Shown here: piece after piece, positions 42,584 through 51,727 of the stretch | Numbering within the stretch: the first letter of the stretch is position 1 | Layout of the letters: the number at the start of each line of letters is the position of its first letter | From: Soonwooa sp023440705 | GTDB lineage: Bacteria; Bacteroidota; Bacteroidia; Flavobacteriales; Weeksellaceae | Assembly: GCA_023440705.1 (NCBI GenBank) | Contig: JAEXRP010000102.1 | Location: 1 to 63,409 of the forward strand | Direction: 5' to 3' | DNA: 63,409 bases | Translations under genes and position numbers: made by a program | Notes under the pieces: generated by a model | Database searches by the model: none | What the model saw: only the letters and a program-made list of their open reading frames with translations | Told to the model about the DNA's origin: nothing

Positions 42584-43540
42584 ATGGCAAATGATGGCAT
42601 AAAAAATAAGCTTTTTGCTATTTCTCCTTATATTGAAATTGCATTTAGAAAAATTTATTGGAATAATATCAATTTTTTCTATGAAAAAGTAAAAAAGAAA
42701 GCACAAGTTAAAGTTAAGGATAGAAAAAACATTAATTTTGATAAAATTATTGATTACTTACAAAATAAGGGAATTGGCGAAGGTGATTTAATGATTTTGC
42801 ATTCGTCTTATGAGGAAATCAAATATTCCAGGTTAAAACCAGACCAGATTATTGATAAATTTCTACAACTATTAGGAAAAGAAGGGACCTTAGCAATGAA
42901 TTCAGGACGTAAATTTAAAGAAGAGAAAGATGTTACCTATTGTCTTAAAGAAAATTATGAAGATTTGGTTTGTGAATATGATGTTAAAAAAACAAGAGTT
43001 TGGACGGGCGTATTACCAATGTTTATGCTAAGACGATCAAACGCAGAGATTAGCGAATTTCCTATAAATCCAATGGTCGCTATAGGAAAATACGCAAAAT
43101 TAATGATGGAGTGTAATCTTACAGGAGACTTAAAAGCGCATGGAAAAGGATCTTCTTGGGAGTACTGTTGGAAACATAACGCTGTAATTGTTGGAATTGG
43201 AATAGATTTAACACATAGTTTGACAATGGTACATACAGCCGAAGATACAAATGAAAAATGGCCAATATTATATTGGTATAGAGATCGCAAGTTTTTAATA
43301 AAGAATGGCTTAACAGAAAAAATAATTACTGTAAAAGAAAGAAGACCAAAATGGGGATCACTTCACTATGCAGAACGAACATTATGTAAAGATCTTATTA
43401 ATAGTAGATTATTAGTGTCTAATATAGTAGAAGGTGTTAAAGTTGAATACATATATGCACAAGACTTACTAAAATTTCTTAATTCTAAAAATAAAAATGG
43501 CTATCCATATTTTGGAATTAATAAAAAAAATAAAGTATGA
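42584..43540 (+). CDS. AAC(3)-family N-acetyltransferase in the polysaccharide locus
   Basis: 318 residues of the aminoglycoside 3-N-acetyltransferase fold. The recognisable pieces are GEGDLMILHSSYEEI, LLGKEGTLAMNSG, VWTGVLPMFMLRR, SEFPINPMVAIGKYA, HGKGSSWEY and the conserved LTMVHTAED with its His. In this setting it most likely acylates an amino sugar of the polysaccharide rather than a drug. The start follows the glycosyltransferase by 4 bp, and the end overlaps the next gene by 4 bp. Confidence 0.8.
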   Translation: MANDGIKNKLFAISPYIEIAFRKIYWNNINFFYEKVKKKAQVKVKDRKNINFDKIIDYLQNKGIGEGDLMILHSSYEEIKYSRLKPDQIIDKFLQLLGKEGTLAMNSGRKFKEEKDVTYCLKENYEDLVCEYDVKKTRVWTGVLPMFMLRRSNAEISEFPINPMVAIGKYAKLMMECNLTGDLKAHGKGSSWEYCWKHNAVIVGIGIDLTHSLTMVHTAEDTNEKWPILYWYRDRKFLIKNGLTEKIITVKERRPKWGSLHYAERTLCKDLINSRLLVSNIVEGVKVEYIYAQDLLKFLNSKNKNGYPYFGINKKNKV

Positions 43541-44640
43541 AATTACAAGAAATAAGCGTCATAAATAAAGCTATACCACTCTGCTTTGTTAATGAAAATG
43601 TGCTTCTAATAGCAAAAAATAATAAATTATTTTTGTATAACATAGAAACTAATAAAAAAGAATTATTATTTTCTTTAAAAATTAGTATATTCAAAAAATT
43701 GTTATCTAGTAACAAATATTTTTTTAGATTACTAAGAATGGGTGTTAGATATTCTGTTCCAATTAATAATGACAACATCTTAATAATATTTAATAATCAA
43801 TTTTTTGAACTAGACATACGCACCAAGCACTTAAGCAAAACATTCGATATCCCTAGAGGAAATAGGCCACTTAATATTTCAAAAGTTGAAGGTATTGAAG
43901 GGTTTGATAATTCTTTTTATTTTGGAGAATACTTTTTAAACCCAGATAATAAGCCTGTTCATATATATAAAAGAAAAAAAGATGCTAGCTGGGAGATAGT
44001 TTATACTTTTCACGAAAATACTATTGAACATATACATAATATTATTCCAGATAAATATAATCAATGCGTTTGGATACTAGTTGGAGATTTTGGGAAAGCA
44101 GCTGGAATCTGGAAAGCAACAAATAATTTTGAAACAGTAGAACCTATTTTATTCGGTAAGCAATACTATAGATCTTGTGTTGCATTTCCTACACAAGAAG
44201 GGCTTCTTTATGCTACAGATAGCCAATTTGAGGAAAATGCTATTAGAATTATGAAAAATGATGGATTGGGATGGAAATCTGAATTAATCCAAAAGATAAA
44301 TGGACCAGTAATCTATGGAAGTAAAGTGAAAGATAATTTCTATTTTGCAACTTCTGTAGAAGGAGGAGATACTTCTGGGTTAAATAAATTTCAGATTATG
44401 TTTGACAGAAAAAGAGGACAAGGAATTAAGAATGAAAATATAACGATCGTAGGAGGTAATCTAAAAAAAGGATTTGAATGTATTTATTTAAATAAAAAAG
44501 ATAGGTTGCCTTTTTATTTGTTTCAATTGGGCACTATAATATTTCCCACAGGGATTAATGTTAAAGATTTACTCTTCTTTTACAATATTGCTACAACTGA
44601 TAACGATCTTGGCACATCTATTTTTAAAATTATTGAATAA
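43537..44640 (+). CDS. Uncharacterised protein with beta-propeller-like repeats
   Basis: A 367-residue cytoplasmic protein without signal peptide or membrane segment. The sequence has repeated beta-strand blocks with loops such as YFGEYFLNPDN, WILVGDFGKAAGIWKA and LLYATDSQFEENAI, reminiscent of BNR/sialidase-type beta-propeller proteins, but no canonical Asp-box is clean. It overlaps the AAC(3)-like gene by 4 bp (ATGA) and precedes capE by 14 bp. It could be a sugar-modifying enzyme or scaffold. I do not recognise a family. Confidence 0.6.
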   Translation: MKLQEISVINKAIPLCFVNENVLLIAKNNKLFLYNIETNKKELLFSLKISIFKKLLSSNKYFFRLLRMGVRYSVPINNDNILIIFNNQFFELDIRTKHLSKTFDIPRGNRPLNISKVEGIEGFDNSFYFGEYFLNPDNKPVHIYKRKKDASWEIVYTFHENTIEHIHNIIPDKYNQCVWILVGDFGKAAGIWKATNNFETVEPILFGKQYYRSCVAFPTQEGLLYATDSQFEENAIRIMKNDGLGWKSELIQKINGPVIYGSKVKDNFYFATSVEGGDTSGLNKFQIMFDRKRGQGIKNENITIVGGNLKKGFECIYLNKKDRLPFYLFQLGTIIFPTGINVKDLLFFYNIATTDNDLGTSIFKIIE

Positions 44641-44654
44641 TTAAAGAATATTAA

Positions 44655-45689
44655 ATGGAAATAAAAAATAAAACACTTTTGATTACAGGAGGGACAGGTT
44701 CTTTCGGAACGGCTGTCCTTAATCGTTTTTTACAAACAGATCATTTTAAAGAAATTCGCATTTTTTCTCGTGATGAGAAAAAACAAGACGACATGCGAAA
44801 TCTTTATAAAAATGATAAAATTAAGTACTACATCGGAGATGTTCGCGATTACAGTTCGGTAGAACCTGCAACTCGTGGTGTAGATTATATTTTTCATGCA
44901 GCTGCGTTGAAGCAAGTTCCTTCATGTGAATTTTTTCCAATGCAAGCGGTGAAAACCAATGTTGAAGGTACCCAGAATGTTATACGTGCAGCCGCAGCCA
45001 ACAAAGTTCAGAAAGTTATTTGTCTTTCTACGGATAAAGCGGCCTACCCAATTAATGCTATGGGAATTTCCAAAGCCATGATGGAGAAAGTAGCTGTTGC
45101 GGAAGCAAGAAACTTGACTGATACTGTTGTGTGTTTAACACGTTATGGTAACGTTATGGCATCTCGTGGATCGGTAATTCCTTTATTTTTGAACCAAATT
45201 CAGAAGGGAGAACCTATCACGATTACAGATCCAAATATGTCTCGTTTTTTCATGTCATTGGAAGATGCGGTAGATTTGGTATTATTTGCGTTCGAAAATG
45301 CGAATCCAGGTGATTTATTTGTAAACAAAGCACCTGCAGGAAGTATTGGAGACTTGGCTAAAGCATTAATCGAAATGACAGGTAAAGAAGTTCCTGTTAA
45401 AATAATTGGAACACGTCATGGCGAAAAATTGTATGAAACGCTTTGTACAAGAGAGGAAATGATGAAAGCCGAAGATATGGGTGACTTTTATCGTATCCCA
45501 GCTGATAACCGTGATCTTAATTATGCTAAATATTTTTCCGAAGGAGAAGAAGATGTTTCTAAAATTGAAGATTATCACTCACATAATACAGAGCAACAGG
45601 GTGTCGAAGGTCTTAAAAAACTAATTTCAACTCTACCGTTAATCCGTAAAGAGATTTTTGGTGAGGATGTAATGCAATATCCATATTAA
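44655..45689 (+). CDS. capE: UDP-GlcNAc 4,6-dehydratase/5-epimerase of the FucNAc pathway (CapE/FnlA/WbjB)
   Basis: A 344-residue soluble short-chain dehydrogenase. NAD binding is shown by TGGTGSFGTAV, then FHAAALKQVPSCEF and STDKAAYPINAMGISK, with Met-x3-Lys in place of Tyr-x3-Lys as in this family. It starts UDP-N-acetyl-L-fucosamine synthesis by dehydrating and epimerising UDP-GlcNAc. The CapF- and CapG-type genes follow at 46124 and 48360, which firmly supports the assignment over a general FlaA1-type dehydratase. Confidence 0.9.
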   Translation: MEIKNKTLLITGGTGSFGTAVLNRFLQTDHFKEIRIFSRDEKKQDDMRNLYKNDKIKYYIGDVRDYSSVEPATRGVDYIFHAAALKQVPSCEFFPMQAVKTNVEGTQNVIRAAAANKVQKVICLSTDKAAYPINAMGISKAMMEKVAVAEARNLTDTVVCLTRYGNVMASRGSVIPLFLNQIQKGEPITITDPNMSRFFMSLEDAVDLVLFAFENANPGDLFVNKAPAGSIGDLAKALIEMTGKEVPVKIIGTRHGEKLYETLCTREEMMKAEDMGDFYRIPADNRDLNYAKYFSEGEEDVSKIEDYHSHNTEQQGVEGLKKLISTLPLIRKEIFGEDVMQYPY

Positions 45690-45713
45690 TTATAAACTCT
45701 AAATATCAAGAAT

Positions 45714-46121
45714 ATGATATTTGAAGGTAAAAGACATCAGGACGAAAGAGGAGTTATCACATTTAATAATGAATTTGACACCTCCAAAATCAAACGTATT
45801 TATACTATAGAAAATCATTCCTTAAATTTTATTCGAGGTTGGCAAGGACATAAAATTGAACAGCGTTGGTTTGCTGCAATCAAAGGTGAATTCGAAATTT
45901 CTGTCATTGAAATTGATGATTTTAATCAACCTTCGAAAGATTTGAAGATTTCGAAATTTCATTTAAATGATGAATCTTTAACTTACTTGCATATTCCTTC
46001 TGGACATATTACCGCAATTCAAGCAAAGAAAGAAGGAAGTAAATTGTTGGTTCTTGCAGATTATGCCTTAGGCGAAATCCAAGATGAATATAGGTTTGCA
46101 TTAGATTATTTTAAAAGCTAA
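45714..46121 (+). CDS. WxcM-like cupin, sugar epimerase/isomerase family
   Basis: A 135-residue single cupin domain: DERGVITFNNEFD at the start, then RGWQGHKIEQRWFAAIKGEF with the conserved His and Arg, and HIPSGHITAIQA. Proteins of this type (FdtA/WxcM-like) isomerise or epimerise nucleotide sugars. It sits between capE and capF with gaps of 24 and 2 bp, so it probably helps in the FucNAc branch or makes a variant. It is not needed in the classic three-enzyme pathway. Confidence 0.75.
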   Translation: MIFEGKRHQDERGVITFNNEFDTSKIKRIYTIENHSLNFIRGWQGHKIEQRWFAAIKGEFEISVIEIDDFNQPSKDLKISKFHLNDESLTYLHIPSGHITAIQAKKEGSKLLVLADYALGEIQDEYRFALDYFKS

Positions 46122-46123
46122 TA

Positions 46124-47242
46124 ATGAAAAAAATAGGAATTACAGGACAAAATGGTTTCGTAGGAAAGCATTTGTACAATACTTTAGGTTTATTCCCAGA
46201 AGAGTTTGAAAGAGTCGATTTTCAAAAAGAATTCTTTGAAGATGAAAGCGGATTGGATGAATTTACAGCAAAATGTGACGTAATTGTCCATCTTGCTGCA
46301 ATGAATCGTCACGAGTCAGAAAAGTTTATTTACGAAACGAATGTGGGTTTAGCTCAACAATTGGTTGAATCTTTAAAAAGAACAAATTCTAAAGCTCATG
46401 TTTTAATTTCTTCTTCAACACAAGAAGAACGTGATAATCTTTACGGAAAGTCAAAACGTGAAGGTCGTGAAGCAATTGTTAATTGGGCAAATGAAGCTGG
46501 CGGAAATGTTACAGGTCTTATTATTCCTAATGTTTTTGGAGCATTCGGGAAGCCTTTCTACAATTCATTTATCGCTACTTTTTGCCATCAATTAACTCAT
46601 GGTGAAGCGCCAACAATCGCTAACGATGGAGAGGTTAAACTTATCTACGTTCAAGAATTGGTGATGAAGATTATTAATGAAATTCGTTCAGAGAAAAGTC
46701 AACCAGAATTGTTTGTTGAGCCAACTGCAACTAAAAAAGTTTCTGAAGTTTTAGCTTTATTAAACGATTATAAATCCAAATATTTTGATGGTGGCGAAAT
46801 CCCAGTTTTGACTGGTAAATTCGAACATAATTTGTTCAATACCTATCGTTCTTACATCGATTATAAAACGCATTTCCCAGTTAAATTTACACAACATACG
46901 GATCCAAGAGGAGCTTTTGTTGAAGTAATTCGATTGGGGATTGGTGGGCAATGTTCATTCTCGACAACGGTTCCAGATATTACAAGAGGAAATCATTATC
47001 ACACACGCAAAATCGAAAGATTTGCAGTGATTAAAGGAAAAGCTTTAATTCAATTACGAAAAATTGATACTGATAAAGTTCTTGATTTTTACTTAGACGG
47101 GACTGAACCTGCTTATGTCGATATGCCGATTTGGTATACACATAATATTAAAAACATTGGGACAGAAGATCTATATACGATATTTTGGATCGATGAACCA
47201 TTCAATCCTGAAGATGCAGATACCTATTTTTTAGAAGTATAA
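46124..47242 (+). CDS. capF: UDP-FucNAc pathway reductase/epimerase (CapF/WbjC/FnlB)
   Basis: A 372-residue two-domain enzyme. The N-terminal half is a short-chain dehydrogenase (GITGQNGFVGKHL, VHLAAMNRHE, LYGKSKREGREA); the C-terminal half (about 255-372) is a cupin with GNHYHTRKIERFAVIKG and the metal His residues. CapF epimerises C3 and reduces C4 of the CapE product, giving UDP-N-acetyl-L-talosamine. Length matches the family. Confidence 0.92.
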   Translation: MKKIGITGQNGFVGKHLYNTLGLFPEEFERVDFQKEFFEDESGLDEFTAKCDVIVHLAAMNRHESEKFIYETNVGLAQQLVESLKRTNSKAHVLISSSTQEERDNLYGKSKREGREAIVNWANEAGGNVTGLIIPNVFGAFGKPFYNSFIATFCHQLTHGEAPTIANDGEVKLIYVQELVMKIINEIRSEKSQPELFVEPTATKKVSEVLALLNDYKSKYFDGGEIPVLTGKFEHNLFNTYRSYIDYKTHFPVKFTQHTDPRGAFVEVIRLGIGGQCSFSTTVPDITRGNHYHTRKIERFAVIKGKALIQLRKIDTDKVLDFYLDGTEPAYVDMPIWYTHNIKNIGTEDLYTIFWIDEPFNPEDADTYFLEV

Positions 47243-47245
47243 AAT

Positions 47246-48349
47246 TTGGACGTAATTACTCAAAATACAGTTGTTTATTACATAAGTTTTTTAGTACCAA
47301 TCTTTGCAATTTTTCTTTTATCCAGTAAGTATAATGTTAAATTAGAAAAGATAGTATTAAATTACTTAAGCATAGTCTATATAGGATTTATAATTTTATT
47401 AATAGGTTTTAGGAAAATTGGGCCTGAAGGCTTTACAGATACTAATATGTACATGCATTGGTTTCATGCCTCGAAGCTTGACGGTGTAATTAACACTAAA
47501 GATATAGGTTTTGGTGTGTTAACCTATTTACTTAGTTATATTGTAAATGTTAAAGTTTATTTCTTTCTATGTACTTTATTGTCCTTTTCTTTGCTAATAT
47601 GGACCAGTTATAAAGTAGCAAAAGAGAAGTGGTTTCTCATGCTCTTGGGTATAATGGTCTCTCTATACTTTTGGAATTCGGAAGTTTTTACGATAAGACA
47701 AGGGCTTGCTTCCAATTTTATGCTTGCGGCAATTTTTAGTAAAAACAAATACTTTAAAATAGTACTTTCATTATTAGCTGTTAGCTTTCATCAATCTTTT
47801 GGGTTGACTGCTTTGGCTTTTTTGATAGTTTCATATTATAATAAGACGAAAGTAATTTTATCTGCATGGATTGTGATGTTGATAATATCCAGTATTTTTA
47901 ACAACCAAATACTTACTTTATTTTCCAAAGTTATTTCATCAGAAAGTTTTAACTATTATCTATATACCAACGAGTTTTCAAAACTTAGTTTTCGTTGGGA
48001 TGTTGCATTTTTTAGTTTTATTTTCATGGGTATTGGACTATATAATTTGAAAGTTAAAAATTTAAACACCGATAAAACCTATAGACTGATACTTAATTTA
48101 TATATCTGCACAAATATATTTTTACTAATTTTAGGTAAAAGTAACATCATGCATCGTTTTGCTTATTTGTCATGGTTTTTAATACCAATCATTATATTTT
48201 ATCCTCTTTTTAAAACTAAATTTGAGTTTAATTATTCCAAATATTTAACCTGGTTCTTAGCAATGTATGCATTTATTGTGATGTATACTGTATTAAAAAT
48301 TTATTCTCAGGATATGAAATTCGTACCCGCTACATCTATTAGCATATAA
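47246..48349 (+). CDS. EpsG-family polysaccharide polymerase-like membrane protein (TTG start)
   Basis: A 367-residue polytopic protein with about 10 membrane helices and the EpsG-type pieces GFRKIGPEGFTDTNMY, then FWNSEVFTIRQGLASNFML and FHQSFGL. It likely polymerises repeat units. The start is TTG at 47246, three bases after the capF stop; no ATG occurs before about residue 67, which would lose two helices. It is inserted between capF and capG and is the second polymerase candidate in the locus after 37069. Confidence 0.8.
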   Translation: MDVITQNTVVYYISFLVPIFAIFLLSSKYNVKLEKIVLNYLSIVYIGFIILLIGFRKIGPEGFTDTNMYMHWFHASKLDGVINTKDIGFGVLTYLLSYIVNVKVYFFLCTLLSFSLLIWTSYKVAKEKWFLMLLGIMVSLYFWNSEVFTIRQGLASNFMLAAIFSKNKYFKIVLSLLAVSFHQSFGLTALAFLIVSYYNKTKVILSAWIVMLIISSIFNNQILTLFSKVISSESFNYYLYTNEFSKLSFRWDVAFFSFIFMGIGLYNLKVKNLNTDKTYRLILNLYICTNIFLLILGKSNIMHRFAYLSWFLIPIIIFYPLFKTKFEFNYSKYLTWFLAMYAFIVMYTVLKIYSQDMKFVPATSISI

Positions 48350-48359
48350 ACATTTTCAA

Positions 48360-49499
48360 ATGAAAAAACTTAAAGTGATGACGGTCGTTGGGACACGTCC
48401 AGAAATTATTAGATTATCAAGAGTATTAATGGCTTTAGACAATTCTGAAGCTGTAGAACATACAATAGTCCACACGGGACAAAATTACGATTACGAGCTA
48501 AACCAAATTTTCTTTGAAGATTTAGGACTTCGTAAACCAGATTATTTCCTAGAAGCTGCGGGAAAAACAGCTACAGAAACTGTTGGAAATATTTTAATTA
48601 AAATTGATCCTCTTTTAGAAGAATTGAAACCCGATGCATTTTTGGTTTTGGGTGATACGAATTCTTGTTTATGTGCGATTCCTGCAAAGAAAAGACATAT
48701 TCCGATTTTCCACATGGAAGCAGGAAACAGATGTTTTGACCAACGTGTTCCAGAAGAAACGAATCGTAAGATTGTTGATCATACTTCGGATATTAACTTA
48801 ACTTATTCTGACATTGCTCGCGAATATTTATTAAGAGAAGGTCTTCCTGCGGACAGAATTATAAAAACGGGTTCACCGATGTTTGAAGTTCTGAATCATT
48901 ATTTGCCAGAAATTAAAGCATCTAATGTTTTAGAAAAACTGAATCTTGAAAAAGGAAAATTCTTCGTAGTTTCATCTCACCGAGAAGAAAACATCAATTC
49001 TGAAAAGAATTTCCGAGGATTAATGACTTCGTTAAATGCCATTGCAGAAAAGTATCAATATCCAATTATTGTGTCAACACATCCTCGTACGCAAAACATG
49101 ATTGATAAGATGCAAATCGAGATGCGTCCAGAAATTCAGTTTCTTAAACCACTTGGTTTCCACGATTATAATGCGTTGCAAATGCATGCTTATGCATGTC
49201 TTTCCGATTCAGGAACAATTTCTGAAGAATCATCAATTTTGAATTTTAGAGCATTAAATATTCGTCAAGCACACGAAAGACCTGAAGCGATGGAAGAAGC
49301 ATCTGTAATGATGGTTGGACTTTCACCAGAAAGAATCATGCAAGGTTTGGTACAAGTTTTACAGCAAAAAGTGGGCGACGAAAGAAACTTCCGCCCAGTT
49401 TCTGATTACTCAATGCCTAATGTTTCAGAGAAAGTAGTTAGAATTATTATTTCGTACGCAGATTATATTAAGCGAACTGTTTGGTCTGAAGAAATATGA
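48360..49499 (+). CDS. capG: UDP-N-acetyl-L-fucosamine synthase, 2-epimerase (CapG/WbjD/FnlC)
   Basis: A 379-residue WecB-like UDP-GlcNAc 2-epimerase family enzyme: VVGTRPEIIRLSRV at the start, VHTGQNYDYELN, VLGDTNS, HMEAGNRCFDQRVPEETNRK, SSHREENIN and SDSGTISEES. It epimerises C2 of the CapF product to give UDP-L-FucNAc. The order capE-capF-capG followed by a WbuB-like transferase parallels fnlA-fnlB-fnlC-wbuB in enterobacterial O-antigen loci. Its end overlaps the next gene by ATGA. Confidence 0.92.
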   Translation: MKKLKVMTVVGTRPEIIRLSRVLMALDNSEAVEHTIVHTGQNYDYELNQIFFEDLGLRKPDYFLEAAGKTATETVGNILIKIDPLLEELKPDAFLVLGDTNSCLCAIPAKKRHIPIFHMEAGNRCFDQRVPEETNRKIVDHTSDINLTYSDIAREYLLREGLPADRIIKTGSPMFEVLNHYLPEIKASNVLEKLNLEKGKFFVVSSHREENINSEKNFRGLMTSLNAIAEKYQYPIIVSTHPRTQNMIDKMQIEMRPEIQFLKPLGFHDYNALQMHAYACLSDSGTISEESSILNFRALNIRQAHERPEAMEEASVMMVGLSPERIMQGLVQVLQQKVGDERNFRPVSDYSMPNVSEKVVRIIISYADYIKRTVWSEEI

Positions 49500-50710
49500 G
49501 CAAAAATTTCTATTACATAGCTCAAGTTTTTACGCCAGAGCCCTATCTTAAAGATATTGATTTTATACAAAGATTAAAAGAAAAAGGATGGACTCCCACG
49601 GTAATTACAGGTTTTCCTAATTACCCGAAAGGAGTAATATATGAAGGTTACAAAAATAGTTTTTTTTCTGAAGAATATATTGACGGGATACGAGTAATTA
49701 GAGTATACACTTATCCAGACCATAGTCTTAGTGCAATCCGTAGATCATTATATTATTTTGTATTTGCATTTTTCGCCGCAATTGCTATTATTAAATATGG
49801 TAAAAAAGAAAGCATTTACCTAATTGGTCAATCTGCTCCTTTTGTGATTCTTTGCGGTTGGGCTGTTAAGCTCTTTAAGAGAAAATCAACTACAATTCTA
49901 GATATACAAGATGTCTTTCCTGATAATATAAGGGTGTCAGGATTTATTAAGTCAGAGTTTATTCTTGGGATTTTAGACTTTGTATTAGATAATATTTATT
50001 ATAAATCTTTTGATTATTTTATCACAGTTTCAGAAAGTTTTAGAAAAATAGTTGCAAGTAAAAAGATTGATATTAACAGAATTCTTACACTTTATAATTG
50101 GTCAATGGTTGAGAAAAATGAAGATCAACAGAAGCAAGATTTTCAGTTTGATACCATTGGGAAGAATATTGTATATGCTGGGAATATTGGTGTCCATCAA
50201 GGTTTGTCCAAACTAGTGCCAGCGATGAACGCTGTTGCATTGAAAAATCCAAATGTTTTTTTTCATTTTTTTGGAGATGGAACAGATTTTGAAATTCTTA
50301 AGAAAGAGGTAGGTCTTAGCAATAATATTCTATTACACGGCAGAGTCCATTCTGATGAAATTACCAAATATCTGGAAGCTTCAGATTTTTTATTTTTGCA
50401 TTTAATAAAGGAGCCGATCTACGAACATATTATCCCTTCAAAACTGCAGGCATATATCGAAGTTGGGAAACCAATATTAGGTGGTATAATGGGAGAAGCT
50501 AGACAATTTGTCACACAATACAAACTTGGTGAAGTTTTCGAGTCAGAAAATGAATCCGAATTCGTAACAGCCACGTTAAAGTTGTGTGATTATAATTCTG
50601 CAGAAATTGAAGACATTCGTCTAAGAAGTAAAGAATTATATGATGAAAACTTTTCGCGCAAGGCAGGCGTTGAGAAACTTCATCAGTTTATGAAGAAGAT
50701 GATTAATTAA
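49496..50710 (+). CDS. Glycosyltransferase family 4, WbuB-like (probable FucNAc transferase)
   Basis: A 404-residue GT-B glycosyltransferase. The N-terminal acceptor domain has YIAQVFTPEPYLKDIDF and TGFPNYPKGVIYEGY, a WbuB-type signature. The C-terminal half has VYAGNIGVHQGLSKLV and the donor-site YEHIIPSKLQAYIEVGKPILGG. Its 4-bp overlap with capG and the parallel with E. coli wbuB suggest it transfers L-FucNAc to the lipid-linked chain. Specificity is inference. Confidence 0.85.
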   Translation: MSKNFYYIAQVFTPEPYLKDIDFIQRLKEKGWTPTVITGFPNYPKGVIYEGYKNSFFSEEYIDGIRVIRVYTYPDHSLSAIRRSLYYFVFAFFAAIAIIKYGKKESIYLIGQSAPFVILCGWAVKLFKRKSTTILDIQDVFPDNIRVSGFIKSEFILGILDFVLDNIYYKSFDYFITVSESFRKIVASKKIDINRILTLYNWSMVEKNEDQQKQDFQFDTIGKNIVYAGNIGVHQGLSKLVPAMNAVALKNPNVFFHFFGDGTDFEILKKEVGLSNNILLHGRVHSDEITKYLEASDFLFLHLIKEPIYEHIIPSKLQAYIEVGKPILGGIMGEARQFVTQYKLGEVFESENESEFVTATLKLCDYNSAEIEDIRLRSKELYDENFSRKAGVEKLHQFMKKMIN

Positions 50711-50754
50711 TAGATAATTTTACTTATTAAGCTATCTGTCTTGATAATTATTGT

Positions 50755-50762
50755 TAATTTTG
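50755..50762 (+). promoter_or_regulatory. Possible internal promoter -7 box (TAATTTTG) before the acyl module
   Basis: A TAnnTTTG match in the 133-bp gap before the GNAT gene, the largest gap inside the polysaccharide locus. The -33 element is unclear. It would let the acyl-processing genes be transcribed separately. Confidence 0.35.
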
Positions 50763-50843
50763 CATTTTAAATATTTGATTGATTTTATCGTAAAATATTT
50801 AATATTATTCAAAAACTAAATAAGATAAAAAAAATACAAATTA

Positions 50844-51491
50844 ATGGCGTATAGATTCGCGAGTAAATCTGATGTAAAAAGAATTGCTGAATTACATTAC
50901 AATGTAAGAGACAAATATGAAGTTGGTTTTTTTTCCAAAACAGATAAGTTTTTTTTGAAAAACTATTATAGTCTTCTTCTAGATACGCCTTACTATTTTA
51001 TTCTCTGCTTTTGCGATGATAAGACTGGTGAAATCATGGGTTTTAGTAGTGGGGTTTTTGATGTTGAAAAGCATCAGGAAGAAATAAGTAAACGCAAAAT
51101 TAAAATGGGACTTTCGTTATGTACTAGTATTTTGAAAAAACCATCCTTAGTTGGTGATATTCTTAAAAGATACAAATCAATTAACGGTCAATCAGAAGGA
51201 AGCTATCAAGTAAATGAAGGGGCAAGAAGCGAATATTGGGTGTGGGATGCCACAGATAAAAAAAATGGCATAAAATCTGTTGAATTGCTCAATAAATTTT
51301 ACGAAATTTACTTTATCTTAGGATACAAAGAAGTATCTTTCGAGGTTGACGAAGTAAATCATAACATGATTAGGTTCCATATTGTAAATGGAGCAAAGGT
51401 AATTGACGAAAAAATATTAGATGATGGGAGAAAGCGTAGCTTCCTAAAATACAATTTAACTGAAAAATTTAAAAAAAATATAAAGAAATGA
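50844..51491 (+). CDS. GNAT-like acyltransferase of the acyl module
   Basis: A 215-residue protein that looks like a GNAT-fold N-acyltransferase: FASKSDVKRIAELHYNV at the start, FILCFCDDKTGEIMGFSSGVF for the central strands, and KSVELLNKFYEIYFILGYKEVSFEVDEVN for the late helix/strand pair. A clean Q/RxxGxG/A loop is not obvious. It overlaps the acyl carrier protein gene by 4 bp, so it probably takes the acyl group from that carrier and puts it on an amino sugar or amine. The acceptor could be the product of either DegT enzyme. Confidence 0.6.
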   Translation: MAYRFASKSDVKRIAELHYNVRDKYEVGFFSKTDKFFLKNYYSLLLDTPYYFILCFCDDKTGEIMGFSSGVFDVEKHQEEISKRKIKMGLSLCTSILKKPSLVGDILKRYKSINGQSEGSYQVNEGARSEYWVWDATDKKNGIKSVELLNKFYEIYFILGYKEVSFEVDEVNHNMIRFHIVNGAKVIDEKILDDGRKRSFLKYNLTEKFKKNIKK

Positions 51492-51727
51492 GTAATACAC
51501 AAAAATTAGCAAAAGCATTTGCTGAAGCATTATTAATTGATGAATCAAGAATTGTAGATTCGTTAGCTTATCAGTCAATACCAGAATGGGATTCTGTATC
51601 ACACATGATTTTGATTAGTGAGATCGAATCAGCTTTTGATGTTTCTATCGAGACTGATGATGTTATTGATATGAGTAGTGTTGCAAAAGCAAAAGAAATT
51701 TTAACAAAGCATAATATCGAATTCTAA
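51488..51727 (+). CDS. Dedicated acyl carrier protein
   Basis: A 79-residue phosphopantetheine carrier. The attachment serine is S36 in PEWDSVSHM, where many carriers have DSL. The four-helix pattern and acidic character are typical. It overlaps the GNAT gene by 4 bp, and its stop directly abuts the FabG-like gene. It is distinct from the fatty-acid AcpP in its motif and context, so it is likely loaded by the AMP-ligase encoded at 52499. Confidence 0.88.
   Translation: MSNTQKLAKAFAEALLIDESRIVDSLAYQSIPEWDSVSHMILISEIESAFDVSIETDDVIDMSSVAKAKEILTKHNIEF

Noticed and set aside
42584..43540. Aminoglycoside resistance gene
   Set aside because: Family match only; overlap with and position inside the polysaccharide locus argue for a sugar substrate.
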